Source of the DNA: Lysobacterales bacterium
GTDB taxonomy: Bacteria > Pseudomonadota > Gammaproteobacteria > Xanthomonadales > Xanthomonadaceae
NCBI GenBank assembly: GCA_015655355.1
Contig: JAATFG010000029.1
Location: 1-46,976 of the forward strand
Length of the DNA stretch: 46,976 nt
Direction: 5' to 3'
How positions within the stretch are numbered: position 1 is the first letter of the stretch; each line of letters starts with the position of its first letter. Shown here in pieces: positions 35,274 through 45,251 of the stretch. Position numbers and translations under genes: made by a program. The notes under the pieces were generated by a model, which was not told where the DNA came from, searched no databases, and was given only the letters and a program-made list of their open reading frames with translations.

Positions 35274-36656
35274 ATGACCGATGTTGCAACACGCGCGCTG
35301 CCGGTGCAGGACGCGCGGATTTTCCCGCATGGCGGGTTGGATGTTTTGTCGCGTGCGGAAGTGGCGCGCCTGCGCGATGCCTCCGCCGGCGGCCTGCACG
35401 AATTGCTGCGCCGCTGCGCGCTGGCGGTGTTGACCAGCGGCAGCGCCAGCGACGATCCGCGCGCGGCGCAGGAGCTGTACCCGGATTTCGACATCAACGT
35501 GCAGCAGCAGGATCGCGGCGTGCGCATCGACCTGAAGAATGCGCCGGCAATGGCCTTCGTCGAAGGCGAGATCATCCGCGGCGTGGCCGAACTGCTGTTC
35601 GCGGTGGTGCGCGACCTGGCCTACACCGCGATCGAACTCGGCCCCGATGGTGGCGATGACCTAGGCACCTCCGAAGGCATCACCAACGCGGTGTTCGGCC
35701 TGTTGCGCAACGCGCGCATCCTCAAACCGGCCGATCCGAATCTTGTGGTGTGCTGGGGCGGGCATTCGATCTCGCGCGACGAATACCTGTACACCAAGCA
35801 GGTCGGTTACGAACTCGGCCTGCGCGGCTTCGACATCTGCACCGGCTGCGGCCCCGGCGCGATGAAGGGCCCGATGAAGGGCGCGACGATCGCGCACGCC
35901 AAGCAGCGTCGCCCGGTGACGCGCTACATCGGCCTGACCGAGCCGGGCATCATCGCCGCCGAATCGCCGAACCCGATCGTCAACCACCTGGTCATCATGC
36001 CGGACATCGAGAAGCGCCTCGAAGCCTTCGTCCGCATCGGCCACGGCATTCTCGTGTTTCCCGGTGGCGTCGGCACCGCCGAAGAGATCCTGTACCTGCT
36101 CGGCATCCTGCTGCGCGAGGAGAACAGGGACATCCCGTTCCCGCTGGTGCTTACCGGGCCCGCGGTCTCGGCGGCGTACTTCGAGCAGATCGACACCTTC
36201 ATCAAGCTCACGCTTGGCGAGGAGGCCGCGTCGCGCTACGAAATCGTCATCGGCGAGCCGGTGGAAGTGGCGAAGAAAATGACGGCGGGGATCAAGAAAG
36301 TGCGCGACTGGCGCGTGGCGCACAAGGATTCGTTCTTCTACAACTGGGCGCTGCAGATTCCGCTGGAATTCCAGCAGCCGTTCAAGCCCACCCATGAAGC
36401 GATGGCGCAACTCGACCTGCACCATGGCCGCGTCGCGTCGGAGTTGGCTGCGGATTTGCGTCGCGCGTTCTCCGGCATCGTCGCCGGCAACGTCAAGGAA
36501 TTCGCGATGCGCGAAATCGAACAGCGCGGCCCGTTCGAGATCCACGGCGACGCGGACATGATGCAGGCGCTGGACGCCCTGCTGCGCGCCTTCGTGCAGC
36601 AGCGGCGGATGAAGATCGCTGGCGAATACCAGCCGTGCTATCGCGTGGTGACGTGA
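35274..36656 (+). CDS. ppnN: Nucleotide 5'-monophosphate nucleosidase PpnN (LOG family)
   Basis: A 460-residue cytoplasmic enzyme that cleaves purine and pyrimidine nucleoside monophosphates to base and ribose 5-phosphate; the family member YgdH is regulated by (p)ppGpp. The LOG motif PGGVGTAEE is at about residue 263. FDICTGCGPGAMKGPMKGA and VVCWGGHSISRDEYLY are conserved, and N- and C-terminal extensions flank the core as in PpnN. The start follows AAGGAAA. Length matches the family (about 454). Confidence 0.94.
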   Translation: MTDVATRALPVQDARIFPHGGLDVLSRAEVARLRDASAGGLHELLRRCALAVLTSGSASDDPRAAQELYPDFDINVQQQDRGVRIDLKNAPAMAFVEGEIIRGVAELLFAVVRDLAYTAIELGPDGGDDLGTSEGITNAVFGLLRNARILKPADPNLVVCWGGHSISRDEYLYTKQVGYELGLRGFDICTGCGPGAMKGPMKGATIAHAKQRRPVTRYIGLTEPGIIAAESPNPIVNHLVIMPDIEKRLEAFVRIGHGILVFPGGVGTAEEILYLLGILLREENRDIPFPLVLTGPAVSAAYFEQIDTFIKLTLGEEAASRYEIVIGEPVEVAKKMTAGIKKVRDWRVAHKDSFFYNWALQIPLEFQQPFKPTHEAMAQLDLHHGRVASELAADLRRAFSGIVAGNVKEFAMREIEQRGPFEIHGDADMMQALDALLRAFVQQRRMKIAGEYQPCYRVVT

Positions 36657-36715
36657 GTTTGCGCGGGTTGCAATCGAGTTAGTATTTCGTGGTCGCGGAA
36701 TTTCGGGATGCGTGC

Positions 36716-37765
36716 ATGAGGCGATCGGATACTTCAGAGCCATGGCTTCCGGATTTCTGCCACAGCTCGCGCATTGGAGTCATGCTCGGGCTGGCTGAAT
36801 TGATCGCGGTGGTGCTCGCCCTCGTGCCTGGTGGCGAGGGCGCGACTTGGGCGCATTTCGTGTCGACCAGTGCATTGTCGTTGTGGTTGGCGATCTCGGT
36901 GTCGGCCGTGCTGTGCGTTTCGCGGCAATGGCTGTCGCGATGGCCGGTGCGTGCAGGCAGCGTGTTGGCCCTGGTGGCGACGGGGGCGATGGCTGCGTTC
37001 GCCGCCGGTGCGGTTTACGCGCTATATGCGGTCACTGGCCGGCCTCCGCTCGGCATGGGTCCATGGCGCTTCGCGCTGGACAGTGCCGCCGTCGCCGTAC
37101 TGATTACCGCGCTGGCCTTGCGATATTTCTATGTCGGCGACCGCTGGATTGCACAAGTCAATGCCAACGCGCGGGCCGAAGCCGATGCACTGCAAGCGCG
37201 CATTCGCCCGCATTTCCTGTTCAACAGCATGAACCTGATCGCCAGTCTGGTGCGTCGCGATCCGGTCGTGGCGGAGCAGGCGGTACTGGACCTGTCCGAC
37301 CTGTTCCGTGCGGCGCTGGATGCGGGCGAGGGCGGTTCGACCCTGCAGCAGGAAGTGGAACTGGCGCGGCGCTATCTCTCGATCGAATCGCTGCGCATGG
37401 GCGATCGCCTGCAAATCGATTGGCGCTTGCGCGAGCCGTTGCCGTGGTCGCTGCCGATGCCTCGCCTGGTACTGCAGCCGCTGGTCGAGAATGCGGTGCT
37501 GCATGGCGTGTCGCGCCTGCCCGAGGGTGGGCGCGTGGAACTGGAACTGCGCGTCGACGCACACGCGCTGTACATCCGCATCGACAATCCGGCGCCGGCG
37601 ACAAAGCCGGAAGTGGCGACGCTGCAGTCGGGCGCCGGCCACGCCCAGCGCAGCATTGCCTGGCGATTGACCTATGCCTTCGGCCCGGGGGCGCGCCTCG
37701 AGGGCGGTTGGGACGGCGGACGTTACCGTTGCGAGATCGTGCTGCCCTTGTCGCGCCCGGAGTGA
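36716..37765 (+). CDS. LytS/AlgZ(FimS)-type sensor histidine kinase
   Basis: A 349-residue inner-membrane kinase. The N-terminus RRSDTSEPWLPDFC is typical of AlgZ/FimS. Four helices follow (LGLAELIAVVLALVP, LWLAISVSAVLCVS, LALVATGAMAAFAAGAVYAL, AAVAVLITALALRYF), then the His_kinase domain with the H-box RIRPHFLFNSMNLIASL and N-box LQPLVENAVLHGV. In Pseudomonas aeruginosa FimS and AlgR drive the fimU-pilVWXY1Y2E operon. Here that operon follows directly, but no algR-type gene is present. The ATG at 36716 is taken over a GTG at 36689. Confidence 0.88.
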   Translation: MRRSDTSEPWLPDFCHSSRIGVMLGLAELIAVVLALVPGGEGATWAHFVSTSALSLWLAISVSAVLCVSRQWLSRWPVRAGSVLALVATGAMAAFAAGAVYALYAVTGRPPLGMGPWRFALDSAAVAVLITALALRYFYVGDRWIAQVNANARAEADALQARIRPHFLFNSMNLIASLVRRDPVVAEQAVLDLSDLFRAALDAGEGGSTLQQEVELARRYLSIESLRMGDRLQIDWRLREPLPWSLPMPRLVLQPLVENAVLHGVSRLPEGGRVELELRVDAHALYIRIDNPAPATKPEVATLQSGAGHAQRSIAWRLTYAFGPGARLEGGWDGGRYRCEIVLPLSRPE

Positions 37766-37772
37766 TGTGCAT

Positions 37773-37781
37773 CACGTTCGT
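37773..37781 (+). promoter_or_regulatory. Possible AlgR-like site upstream of the minor-pilin operon
   Basis: CACGTTCGT resembles the CCGTTCGTC core bound by AlgR in Pseudomonas. It lies 125-133 bases before fimU, just past the kinase stop. The match is imperfect and the site is offered only as a candidate. Confidence 0.25.
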
Positions 37782-37847
37782 TCCGCAAAGGCTGCCCAGG
37801 CATGGACAGTCCGTCGGGCCAGAATGGCCGCCCGTCCTTTTTCCGGC

Positions 37848-37875
37848 TTGCTTCGGTCGTGGTCGGTGCTAATTT
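37848..37875 (+). promoter_or_regulatory. Putative extended -10 promoter of the fimU-pilE operon
   Basis: TGCTAATTT (37867-37875) is an extended -10 box, with TTGCTT 16 bases before it. It lies 31 bases before the fimU start in a 140-base gap, so the pilus genes probably have their own promoter. Confidence 0.4.
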
Positions 37876-37905
37876 TACGGTCGGGAAAATCCACAAGGCC
37901 AAGTC

Positions 37906-38424
37906 ATGCCGCGCGCCAATGACGCTGGGTTCACGCTGCTCGAATTGATGGTGACCGTTGCCGTGCTGGCGATATTGGCGGCGATTGCGTTGCCGAACTT
38001 CCAGGGCGTGCTGCGCGCGAATCGCGTCGCCACCGCCAGCAACGATCTGCTGGCCGCGCTGTCGCTGGCTCGCAGCGAAGCGATCAAGAACACGCACGGC
38101 GCCGGCGTCTGCGCCAGCACCGCAGGCACGGCTTGCGACGGGGCGACTTGGGCGGAGGGTTGGCTGGTGTGGGCGGACACCAACGGCAACCAATTATTCG
38201 ACGGCAGTGAAACGGTGCTGAAATACACGCAAGCCAGGACCGGCTTGTTGGGGAACGCCGCCGACGACAAGATCATCGCGTTCGATGGCCGTGGCCGCCG
38301 CCGCGCCGCCGCCGCGCAGCAGATCCACCTGTACACGGACAAATGCGGTTCGCAGCCGTTGCAGAACAATTTCCAGATTGGACCGACCGGACAGGTCACG
38401 ACGCAAGAGGAGGCCTGCCCATGA
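37906..38424 (+). CDS. fimU: Minor type IV pilin FimU/FimT (GspH family)
   Basis: A 172-residue minor pilin. The prepilin peptidase site is intact (DAG-FTLLELMVTV), followed by the hydrophobic helix (AVLAILAAIALPNFQGVLR) and a GspH/FimT-type head. Three cysteines occur (CAST, ACDG, DKCG) and ACP ends it. Minor pilins prime pilus assembly with PilY1. First gene of the operon; its stop overlaps the pilV start. Confidence 0.9.
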   Translation: MPRANDAGFTLLELMVTVAVLAILAAIALPNFQGVLRANRVATASNDLLAALSLARSEAIKNTHGAGVCASTAGTACDGATWAEGWLVWADTNGNQLFDGSETVLKYTQARTGLLGNAADDKIIAFDGRGRRRAAAAQQIHLYTDKCGSQPLQNNFQIGPTGQVTTQEEACP

Positions 38425-38888
38425 ACGTGCCGCGGCGACGCAGGCTCCCGCGCAAGGGCCGCGAGGCGGGATTCAGCCTTATCGAGGTGATGATCGCGAT
38501 CCTGATCATGGGCATCGGCCTGCTGGGCTATGCCATGTTGCAGACGATGAGCGTGCGCTTCACCCAAAGCGCCAACTACCGCACCCAGGCCACCGACCTG
38601 ACCTATGAAATGCTGGACCAGATCAGGAGCAACCGCGTGAACGGGGCGTCCTATGCCGGCAGTTACGCGGCCACGACCGCCGATTGCGCGCCAGCCTTCA
38701 ACACCACCGTATCGACGGCGGACTACATCAAGGACTGGAGTTGTCGCATGGGCAAGGCCTTGGGCGGCACGGCCACGGCCAAGGTTGTCGCCAGCGGCAA
38801 CGACGTCACCGTCAGCGTGTCCTGGGGCGACGAACGTTGGAACGCGGACGCGGGCGACACCACTTTCTCGGCGAAGACGACACTATGA
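38421..38888 (+). CDS. pilV: Minor type IV pilin PilV
   Basis: A 155-residue minor pilin with a long basic leader (RRRRLPRKGREAG) before FSLIEVMIAILIMGIGLLGY, the PilV-type helix. The head has a QSANYRTQATDLTYEMLDQIRSNR region and a C-terminal segment with VTVSVSWGDERW, typical of PilV. Strong ribosome site GAGGAGG upstream. Coupled to fimU and pilW by 4-base overlaps. Confidence 0.93.
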   Translation: MNVPRRRRLPRKGREAGFSLIEVMIAILIMGIGLLGYAMLQTMSVRFTQSANYRTQATDLTYEMLDQIRSNRVNGASYAGSYAATTADCAPAFNTTVSTADYIKDWSCRMGKALGGTATAKVVASGNDVTVSVSWGDERWNADAGDTTFSAKTTL

Positions 38889-40060
38889 ACCGCCCGCGGA
38901 TACTGCTGCCGCGGATGCGCGGCTTCTCCCTGATCGAACTGATGATCGCCATGCTGATCGGCACCTTGCTGATGCTCGGCGTGGTGCAGATCTTCGCGGC
39001 GTCGAAGGCGGCGTATCGCCTGTCCGAAGGCGTGGCGCGGGTGCAGGAAAACGCGCGATTCGCGATGGATTTCCTGCGCCGCGACGCGCGCATGGCCGGG
39101 CATTTCGGCTGCAAGAGCGACCAGGCCCTGCACCTCGAGAACACATTGGAATCCACCCTGGACACGGCGACCTATCCGCAACTGGATTTCAACATCTCGA
39201 TCCAGGGATACGAGGCCGTCGGCACCGATCCGGGCAAAACGCTGACGCTGCCCGCCACGCTGGCGGTCTCGACCGACAACAACTACAGCCCGGTGCTGCC
39301 CGATTATCTGGTCGCCGCGTTGGACAACCGCATTGCAGGCAGCGACATCCTGCTGCTGCGTTATCTGGCGCCCGAAGGCATTTCGGTGACCGCGGGTGCA
39401 CCGAATTTCGCCATCGCCCCGACGGATGCGGAGTGGGACGACTTCATCGGCGGCATCGCCACGCCCGGCCTGTTCGGCATCACCACCTGCGATTCGGCAA
39501 GCGTGTTCCAGGCCAAGGGCGTGGTTGCGAAAACGTCGGTCACGATGGGCGAGGCCAAGCTCAACACGGCCGCATCGTTCGCCAATCCCTATTCGGTCGG
39601 GGCCACGCTTTATCGCGCTGAAATCGAAGCCTTCTACGTTGGCCTCAACGCGCAAGGCCGGCCTTCGTTGTATCGCGCCCGATTCGTCGCAGGCCCGGAC
39701 GCCGATGCCGGGAGCTGGAACAAGGAAGAATTGGTGGAAGACGTGGAAAACATGCAATTCCTTTATGGTCAGGATCAGGTGCTGGATCCGGCGCAGACGC
39801 CCAGTGGCGTGATGTCCCGGCAAGGCACCGCGTCGAACGTCGAATACTCGCTCGGGGTGGCCAGCGATGCTTGGCGCCGCGTCGGTTCGGTGCAGATCGG
39901 CCTGTTGCTGTCCAGTCCGCAGCGCGCCAACGCCGAAACCGCGGCAGCGGCCGATGCATTGATGTCACTGGGGGTCACGCTCACGCCTCCGGCGGATAAC
40001 CGCTACCGATCCGTCTATCAAACGACGGTAGCCCTGCGCAACCGATTGTTCGGGAACTGA
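38885..40060 (+). CDS. pilW: Minor type IV pilin PilW
   Basis: A 391-residue minor pilin. RMRG-FSLIELMIAMLIGTLLMLG is the processing site and helix, followed by the family region SEGVARVQENARFAMDFLRR and DARMAGHFGC. The long head ends RSVYQTTVALRNRLFGN. Length is typical of PilW. The next start (pilX) follows without a gap. Confidence 0.93.
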   Translation: MNRPRILLPRMRGFSLIELMIAMLIGTLLMLGVVQIFAASKAAYRLSEGVARVQENARFAMDFLRRDARMAGHFGCKSDQALHLENTLESTLDTATYPQLDFNISIQGYEAVGTDPGKTLTLPATLAVSTDNNYSPVLPDYLVAALDNRIAGSDILLLRYLAPEGISVTAGAPNFAIAPTDAEWDDFIGGIATPGLFGITTCDSASVFQAKGVVAKTSVTMGEAKLNTAASFANPYSVGATLYRAEIEAFYVGLNAQGRPSLYRARFVAGPDADAGSWNKEELVEDVENMQFLYGQDQVLDPAQTPSGVMSRQGTASNVEYSLGVASDAWRRVGSVQIGLLLSSPQRANAETAAAADALMSLGVTLTPPADNRYRSVYQTTVALRNRLFGN

Positions 40061-40567
40061 ATGATGGCAACGCATCGGCACAACGGCGGCATGGGTGCGC
40101 GGCGGCAACGCGGCGCGGTGCTCTACATCGCCCTGATCATCCTGATCCTGCTGGCGCTGATCGGCATCGCCGGCATGCAGGTTTCCGGCTTGCAGGAGCG
40201 GATGTCGGCGAACTATCTGCGGGTGAATTCGGCCTTCCAGAATGCGGAGGCCAATGCCCGCGGCATCGAGCGCATCATCCAGACCACGGCCGATGGCGGC
40301 GGCGTCTATGCCGTCGACAGCAACAGCTGCGCCTCGGGAGTTTCGGACTGGCTTGCGGATAACGCCAGCGCCAAGACCGCTCATTACGTCCGCCGCATCG
40401 ACCAGTGCGCCGCCTCTTCCGGCTCCGCCATGAACTTGGGCGGCACCACCGAACAGAGCACGACCAGCGCCATTTATGAAGTCACCGCGCTGGCCAGCGA
40501 CGTCGACGACGCCAGCGCGGTCGACGCTTCCTCCACCGCAGTCCTGCAGACGGTTTATTGGCCATGA
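40061..40567 (+). CDS. pilX: Minor type IV pilin PilX
   Basis: A 168-residue PilX. A leader ending RRQRG is followed by AVLYIALIILILLALIGIAG, the atypical PilX-type helix, and QERMSANYLRVNSAFQNAEANARGIE. There is no FTLIE signature, as usual for PilX. Two start ATGs are adjacent. It overlaps pilY1 by 4 bases. Confidence 0.9.
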   Translation: MMATHRHNGGMGARRQRGAVLYIALIILILLALIGIAGMQVSGLQERMSANYLRVNSAFQNAEANARGIERIIQTTADGGGVYAVDSNSCASGVSDWLADNASAKTAHYVRRIDQCAASSGSAMNLGGTTEQSTTSAIYEVTALASDVDDASAVDASSTAVLQTVYWP

Positions 40568-43500
40568 CTTCCATCCAGAACGGCTTTCCCGCAGTTGCGA
40601 AACGGCTTCTCGGCAGGGCCGCTGCGTCGGTGCCGCTGCGCACCTTGCTGCTGACCGGGCTGTTGACCGGGCTGCTGGTGCACGTGTCCGGCATTTTCGC
40701 CAACACCAGCGACTACGCCATCGCGCAGACTCCGTTGTACCTGACCCAGTCCAAGACGCCGCTGATGATGCTGGTGCAGTCGCGCGACGAGCAGTTGTTC
40801 AACAAGGCCTATTCGGATTACACCGATCTGGATGGCGATGGCCAGATCGATACCACCTACAAGAATGCTTTCGAGTATGCCGGTTATTTCGACCCGGATC
40901 TGTGCTACTCCGGCGGCACCGGCGGCACTCCATTCAAGGCATCCGGAGCGGCAACGAACCATCAATGCGGCGGCAAGTGGTCCGGCAATTTTCTCAACTG
41001 GGTGACGATGAGTCGTCTGGACATCCTGCGTTACGTGCTTTACGGCGGCAAGCGCAGCACGGATACCACCAAGCAAACTGTGCTGGAGCGCGCCCATATC
41101 CCGAGCGACCTGCATGCCTGGGTCAAGGTGTATGCCGACAATGGCAGCTTTACGCCGTATTCCGGCACCTATTCTTTCTGCAACGTCAGCACCAGCCTGA
41201 CGGGCGATCCGCTGATGCGCGCGGCGGCAGGCAATTGGTCGGAGTGGGCAGCCACGTCCACGACGCAATGCGCGACGAACAATGGCAGCGATACCCCCAG
41301 TAAGGTCGCCCAGGATTACGCCGTGCGTGTCGACGTTTGCGACAACGCATCGGCGCGCGAGGGTTTCTGCAGCAAGTACAGCGACGGTACCCATGATTAT
41401 TGGAAGCCGACGGGGTTGTTGCAGGAATACGGCGAGGCCGGCAAGTTGCGCTTCGGCATGGTCAGCGGCTCCTATTCCGAGCCGCGCGCCGGCGGCGTGC
41501 TGCGCCGGAACATCGGCCTGTTCGCCGGCAACGTCATCGGCTCCACCTGTGCCAGCAACGCCACCACGGGCGGCATCGACGAGGTAAACACCAAGACCGG
41601 CCAGTTCTGCGAGAACATTTCCGGCAGTTCCTCCGCCGAGGGGATCATCCGCACGCTGGACAGTTTCAAGCTGACCAACTGGTCGGGCTCGGTCTGGAAC
41701 GATTGCGATACCTACGGCATCCTCAACCAGGACATGCGCAACCAGACCAGCGGAAACCGGTCGTGCACAGGCTGGGGCAATCCCCTGGCGGAAATGTATG
41801 CCGAGGCCTTGCGCTACATTTCCGGCGAGACATCCGCTACCACCGGTTTCGCGGCATCCGGCGATCTTTCCGGCTTGCCGACCAATGTCGCCTGGAAGGA
41901 TCCGTACCGCGACGAGAGCAAGGGCGGCAATTCGTACTGCGCCAGTTGCAACATCCTGGTGCTGTCGTCGGGCCTGCCGTCCTTCGATTCCGACAATGTG
42001 CCTTCCGTGCCGGGGATGGACCCTGCCGTCAGCGCGACCAATGCGGTGGGCACGGCGGAAGGATTGAGCGGCAAATACTTCGCCGGCAATGTCAGCACCA
42101 CCACCCCTGTCAATTGGAATACGACCTACGAGTATCTGTGCACGTCGCAAACGGTGACGGGCAGCTTGGGCAACGTGCTGGGCCTCTGCCCGGATTCGCC
42201 CTCCACCGAAGGCAGTTATCTGATCTCGGGTCTTGCCTACGATGCGCATACCAAGGATCTGCGCGCCACCCATGTGCCGGTGGACAAGCCCAGCGCCAGC
42301 ACGCACAAGACCACGGCCACTACCTACGCGGTGCAGATGGCCGAAAGCCTGCCCACCTTCACGATTCCAGCGGGCAATGGAGCCATCACTTTGTCGCCGT
42401 TGTGCCAAGCCAACAACAATGGCAGCGCGACGAATGCTTCGGGCAGTTGGCGCACCTGCTTCCTCGGCAGCGTCGGCGTGGGCGCCACCACGGCATCGCT
42501 GAGTCCACAATACGTGTATGGCCGCGATCTGCAGTATTCGGGCGGCAAGCTGGTGGCCGGCAGCTACAAGCTGGTCTGGGAAGATTCGTTGTGGGGCAAC
42601 GACCACGACAACGACGTGGTGGCCATGCTCAGCTTCTGCGTCGGTTCGGCCTGCCATGTTGCCAATAGCGGTACTTACGGGGCCAACGCCAGCCAGAACA
42701 TCTGCTGGAGGTCGTCGTCCACGGCATGTGGCAGTACGGCAGTGGCCAGTGACGAGGTGATGGTCCGCCTGGAGACGTTGTCGGCCTATGCCGGCAACGC
42801 GATGTTGTCCGGTTTCACCGTCACCGGTTCCAACGCCGACGGCACTTATCGCGATCTTCTGCGGCCGGGAAATCAGGACAACTCGATTCTGACATCCACG
42901 GCCAATCCACCCAGCACGTGGGACAAGCCGGTGGTCTATCGATTCAAGCCGGGCTCCGGTGCCACCGGCGTGCTGCAGAATCCGTTGTGGTATGCAGCCA
43001 AGTACGGCGGTTTTGAAAATTCCAAAGGTACTGTCACCACGATCACCAACACGAATCAGTGGGACACCGATGGCGACGGTACCCCGGACGGCTACTTCCT
43101 GGCCCACAATCCGGCCAGGCTGAAGGCCGACTTGGAAAAGATCTTCGACTCGGCCTCAGGCGGTCAGTCCTCGGTATCCGGCAGCAGTTCCGGTTCGCGT
43201 GTTTCCGACACCAGCAGCACCTTTTCGGTTGCGGCGAGTTTCAATTCCAATGTCGATGTCGACGCGACGACGGGCAAGAACGTGGACGACTGGGTGGGTG
43301 ACGTAAGCACGAACAAGGTCAACGCGGACGGCACCATCGGCGACACGATCTGGCAGGCGTCCAGCAAGATATCCGCCACCGGTCGGAACATCGTCGCGGT
43401 GGAGGCACCGACAAAATTGAAGGCCGATGGCACCGTCGATACCGCAGTTTCAGCGGCGCAGTTCGCGGACACGATTCTCGGCGGCAACGAGACGGACAAG

Positions 43501-45237
43501 CTCGCTGCGCTGGGCCTGGACAGCGGCTCGCTGCCGACGTGGTGGACCAGTGGAACGGCCGCGACTGCCGCGGATCTGGTCGCCTACCTGCGCGGCGCGA
43601 CCAACGCGAAGTTCCGCACTCGTACCTCGATCCTGGGCGACATCGTCAATTCATCGCCAATCGTGTCGACGAAGAAGGACGACTACGGCTACTCGACCTG
43701 GGCCAGCAGCACGGATACGGGCATGAAGAATGCAGGCACGGCGTACGCGACCTACCTGACGAACAAGACCGGGAACGGCGCGGTCTATGTCGGCGCGAAC
43801 GACGGCATGCTGCATGCCTTCGACGTTGCCGACGGCAGCGAATTGTTCGCCTTCATACCGTCCTCGTCGCGCCAGCACATGGCGCAATTGGCCAATCCGA
43901 GCTATTCGCACCAGTATTACGTGGACGGGTTGCTGACCGTCGGCGATGCGAGTTATGCCGACGCTTCATGGCATACCGTGCTGATCGGCAGCACCGGCGG
44001 CGGGGGCGCGGTGGTCCCGAATGATTCGAAGACCTTGCCGCAAGGCTCGGTGTTTGCGCTGGACGTGACGAATCCGTCCCTTTTCAGTTCGACCGGCTCG
44101 AAGGTGTTGTGGGAACTGTCGGGCAGGAACGACGACGACCTCGGCCACGTGCTTGGCCAGCCCGTGCTGGTGCCGGTGCAGACGGCCACCGGCACCATCA
44201 AGTTCGTTGCCCTGTTCGGCAATGGCGTCGATTCGGTCAGCGGCAGGCCGGTGCTGTACGTGGTCGATGTCGAAACCGGTGCGTTGATCAAGAAGTTGTA
44301 CCCCACCGACGGCAGCTACGCGGACAAGAACGGCCTGGTCAACATCGCGGCGGTGTCGCTCAAGCGCAGCGACCGCGTTGCCGATACCGTCTACGGCGGC
44401 GACATGCAGGGTCATGTCTGGAAGTTCGACTTGTCTGGCGATGTATCGGACTGGGACGTTGCGTACGGCGGCGCGCCGTTGTTCACCGCCGCCTATACCG
44501 TCACGTCCGGCGGTACCACCACGATCATTGCGCAACCGATCACCGGCGGTATCCAGGTCACGGCAGGCGTTGGCGGTTCGGGAGCGATGTTGTTCTTCGG
44601 CACCGGCAGCTATTTCGCCGAAACCGATCCGGCGAATACCCAAACGCAAAGTCTTTACGCCATCTGGGACAACGGCACGGCGATTGCCGACGGACGTGAT
44701 GACCTGGTGGGCCAGGGCATTGCCGGAGTAGCCGCAGCCGATGGCTACACGACCGGAAGCACAACCGCGAATCCGGTCAACTACGCGGCCACGCGCGGCT
44801 GGTACCTCGACCTGACGGACTCCGGCGAGCGCTTCATCGGCACGCCGACCCTGCAAAGCGGCGTGGTCTATTACGCGAGCTACACGCCGGCGCGGGACAA
44901 GGATTGCAGTGGCGATGGCAAGAACGTTCTGTACGGGTTGAACGTACTGACGGGCACGGGTGCCTTGGGCGGCATTACCGATGTCGCGGGCAACACCGTT
45001 TGCACGGCCAATTGCGGCAAGGTGAGTCTGACCGGCAACACGGCTCCGAACGAGGTCACCCCGCCGGTCAAGTCCGCCGAAGTATTCCTGACCCAAAACC
45101 ACCAATCGGCGGGTACGGGTGCAGGCAAAACCGACATCACCGGACGTTGCGTCACCACCATCACCCCGGTCGGCGGCAAGGATACGTTCGTGGTTTATCG
45201 TCCGTGCGGGCGCCAATCGTGGCGGCAATTGCGATGA
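40564..45237 (+). CDS. pilY1: Type IV pilus tip adhesin / assembly factor PilY1
   Basis: A 1557-residue PilY1, longer than the Pseudomonas protein (about 1160). A signal anchor (LRTLLLTGLLTGLLVHVSG) precedes an N-terminal half of the type with KWSGNFLNWVTMSRLDILR and LYGGKRSTDTTKQTVLERAH. The C-terminal beta-propeller (about 1000-1450) has RTSILGDIVNSSPIVS and GANDGMLHAFDVADGSELF. Two Asp-rich, EF-hand-like loops (DLDGDGQID near residue 88 and DTDGDGTPD near 834) could bind calcium. The end CGRQSWRQLR matches the family C-terminus. Sits at the pilus tip and helps prime assembly and surface sensing. Upstream TTG not used. Confidence 0.94.
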   Translation: MTSIQNGFPAVAKRLLGRAAASVPLRTLLLTGLLTGLLVHVSGIFANTSDYAIAQTPLYLTQSKTPLMMLVQSRDEQLFNKAYSDYTDLDGDGQIDTTYKNAFEYAGYFDPDLCYSGGTGGTPFKASGAATNHQCGGKWSGNFLNWVTMSRLDILRYVLYGGKRSTDTTKQTVLERAHIPSDLHAWVKVYADNGSFTPYSGTYSFCNVSTSLTGDPLMRAAAGNWSEWAATSTTQCATNNGSDTPSKVAQDYAVRVDVCDNASAREGFCSKYSDGTHDYWKPTGLLQEYGEAGKLRFGMVSGSYSEPRAGGVLRRNIGLFAGNVIGSTCASNATTGGIDEVNTKTGQFCENISGSSSAEGIIRTLDSFKLTNWSGSVWNDCDTYGILNQDMRNQTSGNRSCTGWGNPLAEMYAEALRYISGETSATTGFAASGDLSGLPTNVAWKDPYRDESKGGNSYCASCNILVLSSGLPSFDSDNVPSVPGMDPAVSATNAVGTAEGLSGKYFAGNVSTTTPVNWNTTYEYLCTSQTVTGSLGNVLGLCPDSPSTEGSYLISGLAYDAHTKDLRATHVPVDKPSASTHKTTATTYAVQMAESLPTFTIPAGNGAITLSPLCQANNNGSATNASGSWRTCFLGSVGVGATTASLSPQYVYGRDLQYSGGKLVAGSYKLVWEDSLWGNDHDNDVVAMLSFCVGSACHVANSGTYGANASQNICWRSSSTACGSTAVASDEVMVRLETLSAYAGNAMLSGFTVTGSNADGTYRDLLRPGNQDNSILTSTANPPSTWDKPVVYRFKPGSGATGVLQNPLWYAAKYGGFENSKGTVTTITNTNQWDTDGDGTPDGYFLAHNPARLKADLEKIFDSASGGQSSVSGSSSGSRVSDTSSTFSVAASFNSNVDVDATTGKNVDDWVGDVSTNKVNADGTIGDTIWQASSKISATGRNIVAVEAPTKLKADGTVDTAVSAAQFADTILGGNETDKLAALGLDSGSLPTWWTSGTAATAADLVAYLRGATNAKFRTRTSILGDIVNSSPIVSTKKDDYGYSTWASSTDTGMKNAGTAYATYLTNKTGNGAVYVGANDGMLHAFDVADGSELFAFIPSSSRQHMAQLANPSYSHQYYVDGLLTVGDASYADASWHTVLIGSTGGGGAVVPNDSKTLPQGSVFALDVTNPSLFSSTGSKVLWELSGRNDDDLGHVLGQPVLVPVQTATGTIKFVALFGNGVDSVSGRPVLYVVDVETGALIKKLYPTDGSYADKNGLVNIAAVSLKRSDRVADTVYGGDMQGHVWKFDLSGDVSDWDVAYGGAPLFTAAYTVTSGGTTTIIAQPITGGIQVTAGVGGSGAMLFFGTGSYFAETDPANTQTQSLYAIWDNGTAIADGRDDLVGQGIAGVAAADGYTTGSTTANPVNYAATRGWYLDLTDSGERFIGTPTLQSGVVYYASYTPARDKDCSGDGKNVLYGLNVLTGTGALGGITDVAGNTVCTANCGKVSLTGNTAPNEVTPPVKSAEVFLTQNHQSAGTGAGKTDITGRCVTTITPVGGKDTFVVYRPCGRQSWRQLR

Positions 45238-45251
45238 AACAGGAGAAGCCG

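Noticed and set aside
37815-37843. A GC-rich stem followed by five T's after the kinase gene, as a terminator.
   Set aside because: The arms (GGCC/GGCC around AGAAT) are only 4 bp and the T-run is displaced from them.
40555-43107. A long open frame antisense to pilY1.
   Set aside because: Shadow of a GC-rich gene; no ribosome site and no recognisable content.
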